Source: Conus ventricosus
Taxonomy: Eukaryota; Mollusca; Gastropoda; Neogastropoda; Conidae
DNA length: 64,000 nucleotides
Reading direction: 5' to 3'
NCBI GenBank assembly: GCA_018398815.1
Contig: CM031595.1
Location: 138,785,767 to 138,849,766 of the forward strand
Shown: positions 1 to 10,758 of the stretch, piece after piece
Layout: each line of letters begins with the position of its first letter
How positions within the stretch are numbered: the first letter of the stretch is position 1
Translations under genes and position numbers: made by a program
The notes under the pieces: model-generated
Databases searched by the model: none
What the model was told of the DNA's origin: nothing
The model's input: the letters and a program-made list of their open reading frames with translations, nothing else

Positions 1-3000
1 TCCTTTGTCTTTCAGCTCCCTTTCTATTGTCCTGCGCCAGGTTTCCTTCGGTCGCCCCCGTTTTCTTTTACCTTGGGGGGGTTCAGCGCAGGGCTGTTCT
101 GGGGAGTGAGCTAGGTGGCATGCAACAGACATGCCCTAGCCATCTCCATCGACGCGCCTGGATGGTGTCCTGTATTGTGGAGACTCCTGTTCTAGTCCTC
201 AGTTCTTCGTTTGAGATGATGTTTGGCCAGAAGATCCTGAGGATACGTCACAGACATTTGTTCTGGAACACTTCCAGCTCTTTCTCAATGGCGACGGTCG
301 TCTTCCAGCACTCTGAGCCATACAGGAGGACGCTGAGGACATTGCTCTTGAAGAGTCGAATCTTCGTTTGGATGCTGAGGACGGTGGATCTCCAGATGGG
401 CCTAAGCACTGCGAAAGCTTGGTTGGCTTTGCTGATTCTGGCGTTGATCTCCTGGATGCAGTCGCCGTCTGTGGTCATCTTGCTGCCCAGGTATACAAAT
501 TCCTGAACATCATCAAGTGGTTTGCCGTTAGCGGTGATGGGGTTGTTGTTTGTGGCATTTTTTCTCATGACCTGCGTCTTCCTCTCGTTGACCTTCAGCC
601 CAATGGTGCTGGCTATCTCGCTGAGGCTTTCTGTCTTCTGCTGGGCATCCTGATGCTTGTGTGACAGCAGTCCCACTCCCAGGTCATCTGCGTAGTCAAT
701 GTCCTCCAAGACTGAGGTCAGCGTCCACCGGATTCCCCGTTGCTTTCCCTGGGTGACGTTTCGCATCAACCAGTCGATGGCCAGGTAGAAGAGGATTGGT
801 GACAGTATGCAGCCTTGTTTCACTCCGGTGTCCACCTTGAATGGTTCCGTCAGCTGGGTGTTGTGGATGATGCGACACTCAAAGCTCTCATACAGGGACT
901 GGATGATGTTGACCATTTTCTGGGGGATGCCATAGTGTCGTAGGATCTTCCAGAGAGAAGTGCGGTGCAAACTGTCAAAGGCTTTCTCGAAATCAATGAA
1001 AACCATGTAAAGTGGACTGTTCCATTCATGGGACTGCTTGAGGATCTGGCGTAAGACGAAAATGTGATCAATGCATGATCTCCCCTCTCTAAAGCCTGCC
1101 TGCTCTTGGCGAAGTAGGGCATCTACCGCTTTCTTTATGCGCTGGAGTAAGATGCGGCTGAAGACTTTGCTGGTGATTGATAGTAGGGTGATACCTCTCC
1201 AATTGTTGCATTCTCCTAGATCTCCTTTCTTTGGTAATTTGATGATGGTACCAGTTCTCCAGTCAGCTGGGGTTGTCTCTTGGTTCCATATGTCCTGCAG
1301 GATGCGTTGGAGGATAAGAGGTGTGTCCTGTTCTTCTGCCTTCAACATCTCGGGGCATACACCATCTTCTCCTGGAGCTTTGCCATTCTTCAGCTTGCGG
1401 ATGGCTTCCTTGACCTCATCTACTGTGATGTCTCCCATGTTGACGTCCAGGTCCTCCTCTGCGATAGGAATGTCAGCTGGTGTTGGTGGATCAGGGCAGT
1501 TTAGGATCCTCTGGAAGTGCTCTCTCCACCTCTCGAGCTTGGCACATTCTTCTGTGATAGGTGTTCCATCCTCTGCCTTAACTGGTATGTCTTGGTTCTG
1601 TTCTCTGTCTCCCCGCAGCTTCTTGGTGGTTCTATACACTGTCTTCATATCCTTCATCTCTGCTGCTGTCTCAGCTTCTTCAGCAAGCCTTTCCACATAG
1701 AGACGTTTATCTTTCCCTGCAGACAACTTCACTTCTTTGTCTTTCTCTCTGTGCTGGGTTGCTATTCTTTCCTTTAGTCTGGGTGACTTGGCATCTAGCA
1801 GTTTCTTCTTGATCTGTTTTCTCTCCTCAATGGCTTTCCATGTGTTGGCAGTTATCCACTCAGATTTCACACTTTTCCTATAACCTATTGTCTCTTTTGC
1901 TGTTTCGGTTATAGCCTTGTTGAAACTGTCTATGGTCAGTGCTGTTTCATCTTGGAGGACGCTGAAGCGATTCTTCAAGGTGACGCAGAATTCTTTCTTT
2001 GTTGTTGGATCTTTTAGCTTGGCAACATCAAACCGCAGGTTCCAACTGTCCCCAACTTTTGCCTTCCTCAGTTTGAGGGTCAGTTTCGCTACCAGTAGTT
2101 CATGGTCACTACCAACATCTGCGTGTCGCATCACACGTACATCTTGTAGGGAGCACCTCCATTTTCCGTTGATAATGATGTGGTCAATTTGGTCCTTTGT
2201 CTTTCCGTCTGGGGATGTCCATGTTAGCTTGTGGATGGTTTTGTGAGCCAAAAGAGTACCGCCAATGACAAGATCATTTTCTTCACAGAGGTTGATGAGT
2301 CGTTCGCCGTTGTCGGTCATGTCTCCTATTCCATGTTTCCCCATGACTCTTTCCCTGTTCTCATTGTTGCTACCAACTCTTGCGTTGAAGTCCCCCATCA
2401 GGAGAAGAACATCGTGTCTTGGTATGTCATCCAATGTTGCTTGGAGCGCACTGTAGAACTGATCCTTGTCCTCCTCCTCAGTGTTGTCTATAGGTGCATA
2501 GGCCACTATAACTGATAGCTTAGCACCTTGGAGTTCATTCTCACATACAGCAGGCGTTCGTTGATCGGTTTCCATTTCAGCATGGCATTGGCATGTTTCT
2601 TGGCAATAATGAGGGCAACTCCTTCCTGATGGATGTCTTCTTGCCTTCCTGACCAGATGATGGTTTCTCCAGTACTCAGTCTCTGTTTTCCTGTTTTTGT
2701 CCATCTTGCTTCTGTGACCCCTAGTAGGCTCAGGTTGTAGTTCTTCATCTCATTTACAGTTTGTGCTAATCTTCCAGCTTGGTACAAGGTCCGCACGTTC
2801 CAAAATCCAACTCGCATGTGACGTTTTGGCGTTAGGAGATCCGCTATCAGGCTGGAGACGTCCTTTCGGCTTTGGTCCCCCTCCTTCATAAGTCCAATTG
2901 CTTGGTCTGCTTCACTCCCTCTGCCAGATGAAGTAGTTTCTCTTGCTGTCGTTTCCGTAGCGGTAATGTTTTTACGGGGTGGGGTTGCTAGCCCCACGCC

Positions 3001-3045
3001 CAACTCTCCTTTACCCGGGCTTGAGACCAGCAAGTGGCTCCGAAG
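1..3045 (-). mobile_element. RTE/BovB-like non-LTR retrotransposon, 3' end cut by window
   Basis: One antisense LINE of the endonuclease plus reverse-transcriptase type often annotated as craniofacial development protein 2-like. Reading leftward from about 3050: a Pro-rich leader, the APE-type endonuclease, a charged linker, RT and a C-terminal tail with the Lys/Arg/Gly/Pro-rich motif typical of RTE/BovB relatives at about 20-80. The 5' limit near 3045 is where coding similarity ends and a decayed repeat begins. The 3' end lies before base 1. It carries a frameshift and premature stops, so this copy is dead or poorly assembled. RTE/BovB placement rests on motif similarity only. Confidence 0.85.
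248..2525 (-). pseudogene. Endonuclease C-terminal part plus reverse transcriptase of the RTE-like LINE
   Basis: Continuous frame of about 750 meaningful residues. Visible in order: VAYAPIDN, the endonuclease GDFNARVG (near 2373-2395), DQIDHIIING and ADVGSDHELL; a Lys/Glu-rich linker; then RT blocks with KNGKAPGEDG, the FIDFEKAFDSL Asp block, GVKQGCILSP and the YADD catalytic pair near 690. It stops at 248-250 with TGA where the family normally continues (RILRIFWPN is readable just after). A second TGA and a C-run frameshift follow at about 70-110. The first ~60 residues of the open frame above 2525 are out of frame and not part of the protein. Confidence 0.85.
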
Positions 3046-3051
3046 AAGCAC
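2506..3051 (-). pseudogene. Endonuclease N-terminal part of the RTE-like LINE
   Basis: An open frame of 181 residues. The first ~78 residues are a poorly conserved leader. From the Met at about 2817 it reads as an APE-type endonuclease start (MRVGFWNVRTL, then LLGVTEARW with the catalytic-region Glu). The frame ends in a stop at 2506 just where the family has its conserved YAP segment; that segment continues in the next frame, so a one-base indel in a short G run near 2515-2525 splits the endonuclease. In the family this enzyme nicks target DNA to prime reverse transcription. Confidence 0.8.
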
Positions 3052-4390
3052 CAGGCGGAGTTTTGTGGCGTATTTGATGATCCATAATGGGTTTCGTGCA
3101 ATACTGGGTATGTTTGATGATGACTATGGGGTTCTAAAGTAATACTGGGATGTGATATATTTGATGAAAACCTGTAATAGTTCTTGGGACGCAATAGATT
3201 CGGTGATAACCCATAGTGGGTTGTGATGTGACACTGGAGTGGGTATAGTTTCTGTTAAATTGTTCCCTGGTGTGACTCTGGCATGTATATATGGTGACCT
3301 ATAGTAGGTTTTGGTGTGACATTGGGATCTGTCAGAGAGTTTTTCTTTTCATCTTTTGTGGGTAATGAAAACCTGTAGTTCTATGTGGCCTTAAAATGTG
3401 GGTATTTTTTGTGACTGATAGCAAGTTTTGGTGTGATATTGAAATACATATATTTTTCATGAAAACCCCCCAGAGGGAATTCTGGTCTGATAATGGAGCA
3501 TGAGTTGATTTGGTAATAAGCTTTTGTGAGTTAAATCCTATGTAAGGGGGAGGAAGAGGGAGGTTGTACTTGAAAATGGTTGGTTTTTCAACGTTGTGCA
3601 TGTTCAAGTGCTTCAGTATGGTATAGAGATGTCAGTTTGTGCTTTATCCGTAAGTTTTCCTCTATGGAAACACTTTTGTGAAACAAAAACATGGGGGAGG
3701 TGAGGGGATGGGGGGTGGAGAGTAAAAAATGAAAACAGGATGCTGAAAGGTATGGTCTTGCAGCTGGACAAATCTTATGACAAAATTTGGCAGTTACCTT
3801 CCCATTTGGATCAGCATGTCAGGTGTCATCTATAGATAGATGATATAGATATGTTCAAGCCACATGATTCTGAATCATTGTCATCATCAGTGTGGTCAGT
3901 TCTAACTGTAGTATCCAAGTTTTGGTCATTAATAAAGCTGGTTGTTGCTCTCAAAACTGTCACTAACAATCATTATTGAATATTTTGTTGAAGCTCAGAT
4001 ATGAAGCAATGATAATGGGGAAAAAAATTAACAATATTCACGGGAAGTACGAGCAGGACGTGTCCCAACCTTACACACAGCAGCAACGCATTCACTTCCC
4101 TCTACACATGTTTTAATTATGTCCCTTCACAGAACAGCCCTGATGTGGCCCTTTGCGGTCGGCTGGGCTATAAGCAACATTATCTTATCTTATCCCTTCA
4201 CAGAAATCAAGTCACCAAAACTGCAACAAAACAAACTGTAGCAGTATCCAACGAAGAGGCAATACAGGCCATTGGGGAGAGGGAGGCATAAGATAAGGAC
4301 CGTTGTGGGCCATTCAGACAGCGATTGATTGAGGAGTCATAGTAGGGTGTTATTTAGTGTCAAGACTCATGGTAAGATGCTTTGTTTCAG
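3046..4390 (+). other. Intron sequence upstream of the iRhom terminal exon
   Basis: No coding exon recognised. From about 3060 to 3640 the DNA has a decayed repeat: segments resembling 'gataacccatagtgggtt' followed by 'gtgatgtgacactgg' recur every ~55-70 bases with heavy divergence. The LINE above ends inside or at the edge of this repeat. A 58-bp retroposed unit lies at 4135-4192. A polypyrimidine-AG acceptor ends at 4390. Confidence 0.5.
4135..4192 (+). mobile_element. ~60-bp tiny retroposon, copy 1
   Basis: Starts cagccctgatgtggccc, contains gcggctgggctataa-like core (here with gcggtcggctggg), and ends in a TTATC-type tail. It is flanked by the direct repeat tcccttcacagaa at 4122-4134 and 4193-4205, a 13-bp target-site duplication. 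Near-identical units with their own duplications occur at 16261, 50684 and 54446. Size, tail and variable-length duplications indicate target-primed retroposition by a LINE partner. Confidence 0.85.
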
Positions 4391-4840
4391 GCTGGACCTT
4401 CTGGTGCCCAGTTTGGTGTGCTGTCCTGCCTGTTGGTGGAGGTGCTACAGAGTTACCAGATGTACAAGCGACCCCACATAGCCATCCTCAAGCTGGCTCT
4501 GCCCATCCTTGTGCTTTTCCTGTTCGGTCTCTTGCCTTGGTTTGACAACTGGGCCCATCTTTTTGGCTTTATCTTTGGCTTCATGCTAGCCTTCGCCTTG
4601 ATGCCTTATGTCAGCTTTGGGCAGTTTGATCGCCGCCGCAAGATCATCAGCATTATCATAGCTCTTGGTTCATCTGTGGCGTTGTTTGTTGTTTTGATTT
4701 TGATTTTCTATGTGGCACCGCTTACCGACTGTGAAGCCTGTCAGTATTTCAACTGTATTCCTTTCACTGCTGACTTCTGTGAGAACATGCAGGTCAACCT
4801 GAAGAAGAACTCCACCTACAGCAGGGCTTTGTTGGAATAA
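4391..4840 (+). CDS. Inactive rhomboid (iRhom/RHBDF-like), last coding exon
   Basis: Terminal exon of 149 residues plus stop, entered at the AG acceptor 4389-4390 in phase 0. It begins AGPSGAQFG, the TM4 motif of the rhomboid fold, then LLPWFDNWAHLFGF with the TM6 histidine, then further membrane helices, and a Cys-rich luminal tail (CEACQYFNCIPFTADFC). This layout matches the C-termini of animal RHBDF1/2, which are polytopic ER/Golgi proteins that escort ADAM17/TACE and affect EGF-ligand trafficking. iRhoms carry a Pro before the catalytic Ser position, seen here as GPSG; vertebrate iRhoms have Ala at the Ser position, this one has Ser. Upstream exons are outside the window. The family call is strong; activity is not inferred. 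Confidence 0.92.
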   Translation, partial: AGPSGAQFGVLSCLLVEVLQSYQMYKRPHIAILKLALPILVLFLFGLLPWFDNWAHLFGFIFGFMLAFALMPYVSFGQFDRRRKIISIIIALGSSVALFVVLILIFYVAPLTDCEACQYFNCIPFTADFCENMQVNLKKNSTYSRALLE

Positions 4841-6282
4841 ACAGTCTGCTGCTGGACAGCAGTCCAGTTCTGTGAGAAGATCAGGGATAGAGAGACAATT
4901 AATTGCCTTGTATTACTTTCTCATCACAGATTGTCCTTGAAATTCAGGCTGCACTCCCTCATTAAACCACCATTGTAAACCACCTCCAACCATTTCATTT
5001 TCTGCCCCTTTCATTCATGTATATGTGTTAAGCTCTCAAAGTAGATTTCTTAACAGAATTCTGCCAGGGTCTTTTAGTTCCTCTAAAACAGTGTCATACA
5101 TAGACCAAAATGTATCATCTTATCCAAAACAATAGCATGTAGTCCACAGCCCAAGGTCTGTCCTATACGAGACGTAAGGTTGGACCTGGGACATTCAGCT
5201 TCCTTGGCGAGTGGAGGTCTTTTGAATCAGAACTTGCATTCTGATACTAAGTCAGTGAAAAGGTTCTTCAGCTGTCAAGAAGACATTTTGAGATGGATGG
5301 TTTCTCACGAAAGTGTCCTTCAGCATTCCTCTGTACAGTGCATTTCTGGAGGGGTTCTGTGTGTGTGTTTGTGCCCACAGGCATGCATATGTGTGTGTGA
5401 GTGAGAGAGTGTGTATGTTGGCTTTGCACTAATGTAGAGTTTTCTGTTTCAGTCTCTTCTCTCTTTTTTTTTTTTCTTTTTTTTTCTGCAACTTGGCTTG
5501 TGCTGACAGGCTATTAAGGGAGTTTGATGGTCTGCATGTTGGTCTACTGTCGAAAGAAAATGTCTTTTTTTTTGCTGCCAAAGAATACCTAAAGCATTCT
5601 TTGGGAATGGTCTGAATTCTGGAAAGGATAGAGATGAAAGGAGAAATACTTTCATGTGAATACCTATTTGAGCCCCCAGTGTGGCTGTGAAGATTAAGAA
5701 ATTTCCCCATGTGACCCCCACCCCACCCATCCCCCCCTTCCCCCACCCCTTTCCTTCTCCCATGTCATCTATTGTTCTTGGCGCTCATTGACGCAGTTAC
5801 TATTTTGAATCAGATTTCCACCAGGATGGAGACAAATTGAAGAAAATCGAAATGATACCTATGGAATCGTGATGTAATTAAGTTCAACATTGAATAGGAT
5901 TTTTAGAATGAGTTTTTTTTCTTTCCTTTTTATAACTAAAACGGAGGGGGGTTGTTTATCCACTGAATGATCAATTATTTGTGTGCGTGCCTGTGCGTTT
6001 GTGTGTACATAATTATTTATGTTTGTTGTTTATGTATTTTGTACACTTTTTCCCAAAGTGGAGGTGATTGATATATGATATTATGAAGCTGCTTTATATG
6101 TAAGCCTGATGGTTTCAGATATGATCCAGTTAGTGCACTTGTCATTCAATTACCAAGTAATAGGCTCACTATTTTCCCCTCAAGAAACCACAGTATGCAC
6201 AAATATATATGTTTCATGCATGTATTCAAATCCTTCACAACTGTGTTTATACGCGCATGCACACATGTACACACCACACACG

Positions 6283-6293
6283 TGCGCACACAC

Positions 6294-6369
<76 letters not shown>
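6283..6369. repeat. (CA)n microsatellite
   Basis: Nearly uninterrupted CA dinucleotides, with GT-rich and CA-rich flanks. It opens reading frames of Thr-His or Cys-Val repeats on both strands, which are not genes. Confidence 0.98.
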
Positions 6370-6372
<3 letters not shown>

Positions 6373-7605
6373 GTCGGGGGATACATGACATTATCTCTTC
6401 ATTTCCCATATGCCCAAAGTTTTCAGACCTCTTCTGTTGTCTTTCATGGTCTGTACATGAACTATGCCAATACAATACTCAGTAGAGAGGTGTCCGGCAA
6501 GGTCAGAAGAGCACAGCATCCTATGCAAATAGTATATCACTGAGCAAACTGCCTTTCTTATGCAAACAAATCACCATGCCCTATGTGTTTGTGGAGATAT
6601 CGCCAAGAGATGACCGTTGTAAACACTGGCCTATATTCATTTCACACAAGAGGTTTCAGGTGTCTGAGGAGTTCAAGGGAATGGAGTAAACTTTCAGGTG
6701 GCAAAAGTAGTTTTCTGACTTTCTGCAAGCTGCAGTTCTTGTGCAGTCTAATGTGTAGTTGTTGCTATAAGACTCTGCAGAAGAATGCTCTTTGCATAGT
6801 CCCAGCAGAAAGCATCTTTCGTTATTTTCCAAACTGTAGATTGTTTCAGAAGACAAACCTTTACTCCACTCATACAGTTGTTAACTAACGGCTGGCTCAA
6901 TCTTGGTTTTTGAAGTGATATTGAGAAATGTTCAAGGACAAGAATACAGAACGCTTCTTCCAACAGTGTAACTCGACAAAGTAAAACAAATTGTGTTCAG
7001 CTGAAGCATTGAAGAAACATTTTGAAATCTTTCCACCCAGCCAGTATAATCCATGGAATGAAAGGTTAGTGCTGTGAATTGCGATGTATTCCCATGTGCT
7101 GTGAGTTAGTGATGTCACAAACGGACCAAGAATGAGCTGTGAAGCCACAAGATACCACCCAGTAATTTGTTCTGAACTCTCAAAAGGTGATGGTAAGGTA
7201 TGAAAGTATCAATGGGCTCTGGAGTTTCAGCAGTCTCTTTGTCTATAGAGTTTGATTGGAATGTTGCATTGTAATCAGTGAACTTCAGTGATTATTTCGC
7301 TTTCCTGGAACATCACTCCATGGTCCAGAAATTTTGCATATGATTTCGCTTACTTTGAATATTACTGAAATGCCAAAGCAAAGAGACTCAGTATTTCCGT
7401 TTGCAGTGATTGTGAAAAATCAGTATCAGGGGATGCAGGTTTCTGCTTCTTATGAAAGTTCTCACAACTTACAATTTACCCAATCAGAAGGCAAGATCTG
7501 GGCAGAGGTTCTGAAATTGACAGTGTATTAACAGAATACATGTTTAGTAATTCTTTTTCTAGGGCAACCTTAGATTCCTTCAGATCTGAGAATGCGAGCA
7601 AACAG

Positions 7606-7771
7606 TGACCAAACCATCTTCATGAAATAGAAGTCCATTCAGAACCCAAAAAAAAAATCAATGACCAAACCATCTTCATGAAATAGAAGTCCATTCAGAA
7701 CCCAAAAAAAAATCAATGACCAAACCATCTTCATGAAATAGAAGTCCATTCAGAACCCAAAAAAAATCAAT
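7606..7771. repeat. Tandem triplication of a ~55-bp unit
   Basis: Three almost identical copies begin with tgaccaaaccatcttc and end in a poly-A stretch followed by tcaat. They differ only in A-run length (about 10, 9 and 7), so the array is young or its A runs are poorly resolved. Confidence 0.95.
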
Positions 7772-9989
7772 CGACGTTGTCAAGATATACAGATCTGATC
7801 AAACTTGGACATTAGCTGAAAGTTCCCTCACTTAAGAACACCATGTAGGAAATAGAATTATGGGGTGGCCTTGGCCTGCGCAAGAGAAAACCCTGCAAGT
7901 AGCCCAGATACACAGGAAACAATGTGGGCAAAGTAATGACTAGATCCCAGTTTATATCATTGAAGTTGGTCAACAGTACCTTAATCCCTTTAAGCTGTGT
8001 TTGAGAATGCTATGTTGGGTCAGTAATGTTTGTTGGAGACAGAGTTTATTTTTATAGATATTTCCTTTGGCCAGCCTTGCGCATTTGATTTGTCATGTGC
8101 CTTTCTTTTTTCTTCTTTTTTCATTTTGTTTTGTTTTGTTGTTTGTTTTCTTTGTTTGTTGAAAAGGTTTGAACACTTTCAATCATGCATGGCACATTAT
8201 ATCATTCTTGTCATTATCATCATTGATGTTATTATGCAATAAAACCATTGTAGATTTATTGCTATCAGTTTTGTTGTAAGAGTTTGTCAAGTATTGTTTA
8301 TGTTTTCGCCAACAGCAAAAGTCATAGTGTTCAGGAAGATGAAAAAGACCATCAGAAATATATGATTAAGGATTCAGTGCTTCTTTGCTGTTTTAGAACA
8401 ACCAGATACAGTCATTGTATCCGTTTGGAGTAAATTGTTCTTTGAGGATTTCCTCTTTTTTATTATTGTTGGGGGGAGGGGGAAGGGGTTATTATTAAGA
8501 AATTTCCCAATCACTCGATCATTCATTATCATTTTGGAGGTGTCTGTCATACAGAGATTTGTCAATGATTGAGTTGTTCATCGTCATGTTTGGGATGTCA
8601 GTCTCAAATGTTTCAAAGAAGTAGATTTTTTTTTTAATTAATGTTTTTGTTTTTGTACTATGCAAATTTGAATAGATGATTTTGTAAGGTATGATCACTA
8701 TTTGATGTTGTTTCCTTGTTCATTTGCAAACCTAAATTTGATTCCTGATTTTCTTGGCCATCGATCATGTTGGAACTGTGATAAGTCATGAGCTTGAGCC
8801 TTGTTTTATCGACATGATGACATTGAGTGTACAATCATTGTATTTACTGGTCCAGTAAGATGAATGACATGTGTTTCTTATTCTGATATGGGTTTTCATC
8901 ATCGCCAGTTTCTGATTCATTTGTATGGTTTTCACGGTCATCAGTGCAAGTTTTGTGACACATACACTTGCTTCATTATGATGGGTGAATGCATCTGTAA
9001 TATTGAATTTACAACGCCTGTTATAGGTTTTCCAGTATGTATACATTATGGTTATATGCAGTTGTAAAGGCAATTTATTTATTGATGCAGTGACTGGCAT
9101 AGTGACATTCAGCTTTCTTAGGCTTGCTGAATTATTATCTTTGTATGATTTTCCTTTGATTGCTGTATTTCCTTGTAAATATATATGCATATATGACTTT
9201 ATACATGTGAAAGAGGGGCAGGTTTTCAGAGTATTCCTATCTATTGCTGCAGAGTCTATTGAAGACAGGTGTCATCTCCATATCTCATATTGTACATATC
9301 CATAACTGCCAGCCAGTAATGATATTCATTAACGTTTTACTTTATTAAACTTTAGTATGAAATTACTCCTCAGTTACTAATTCTGAAAAAAAGAAGGAAA
9401 AAAACCTTCATCTACAGAAAAAGGGAAGGAAAAAAAGGAACAATTACGGACAGAGAAAAGACTCTTTGTTATCTGTGGATTTGCTTTTACTTGTGTTCTT
9501 TCTGCGTGTGCACCAAGCTGTTGCCCTTTATTAGCCTTCACTGGACATCACTCTTTACACAATTTGTAGACAGTGCAGGTTCCCCAGTACCCATACATAT
9601 ATGTAGGCTAGATGTGGGTGGTGGTGACCCATATTCGTCATAGAGTCCCCAAGAGTTTTCACTTTAAGAAATGATGCGGGTCCGCCTGGACCCATGCTCT
9701 GTGCACTGCAGTAGTTAATTACTGATCTTTACAGTATGGGTCCGCCAAGACTCGCTCCAGTTGAAGTGAAATAATCAAATGACAAAACTGATTATTTCTT
9801 GAACTGTTGATGTACAGACACCTACATTTTTTGACATATGTAAATAATGCTTTTGAAAGAATCTCAAATTTGATTAAAATGGTCCCAGAGATATACAAAC
9901 TTTTTGTGTATCTGGGAACTGGAAGACCCAGGAAGCATAGTGAAGGTTGGTTAAAAGGTTGCTGCACATATTGATGACTATCCTCACCA

Positions 9990-10127
9990 CAATCCCAAGA
10001 GGTAGGCACACTCTTTTCTCCCGAGAACCCTTTTATCCAACAGGTAACATAGTTTGTTAACAATCTCAGGAGGGGGGCATGCTCTTTTATAAGAAACCTC
10101 TATCCAACAGGTTGCTAACTTTGCATA
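9990..10127. repeat. Imperfect tandem duplication of ~70 bp
   Basis: Two diverged units, each running from acaatc(c/t)ca.gagg through cactctttt or gctctttt to atccaacaggt. Substitutions and indels separate them, so this is an older local duplication. Confidence 0.65.
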
Positions 10128-10732
10128 TCCATCTAAAACAGTAGGTTTGTTTACCTGTGTGATAGAACTGGAGTGTCTATAACCAACAGCGCAGTGGATT
10201 GAGGATTGAATGTTTGTTGTTTGTTTTTTCTATGGTGTACATATTTTTTCTCCTGATCTTTGGTCAGTTTGGGGGATTCAAGTGGCTGTAAGGTGATGAC
10301 CGTTTCTGTCCAGTGAGCTGAGCTAAATCAAACCATTGGTTCTTTGCATAATACATTCTGCAAATAATTTTGACTAGGTTTGAAGCAATAACCACAGTCA
10401 TGGGTGCGAGTGTCAAACTGATCCATTTATAGTTGATTCTTGTCCAGTGATATTACAATCCTGAAGAATTCATATCTGAAACATATGTTGGTGTCCAATG
10501 AATATTAAAACTGTGCTTTCTTGCGTTTGTAGAATGTATGTTTATAAGATCTTCATGCTGTGGGTTTTTTTTTTTATTCATTTGTTAGGTTGGTTGGTTG
10601 GTTTTTTTGTTTGTTGTCGTTTGTTTACTGTCATTCTCTCTCACACTCATTTTTCTCTCTATCATGTGACCGACTCTCTCTTTTATGAATTTTTTTTTAA
10701 TAAGATTTACATACAGGGGACTGTCCTGTTCT

Positions 10733-10758
10733 CTCTGTCTCTGTCTCTCTCTCTCTCT
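10733..10758. repeat. (CT)n microsatellite
   Basis: Short pyrimidine dinucleotide run (tctgtctctgtctctctctc). Confidence 0.9.

Noticed and set aside
1071..1700. 209-residue plus-strand frame
   Set aside because: Shadow of the antisense RT gene.
6109..6543. Thr-His and Cys-Val repeat frames
   Set aside because: Translations of a (CA)n microsatellite.
8786..9190. 134-residue antisense frame
   Set aside because: No motif, AT-rich codons typical of chance, no splice or start support.
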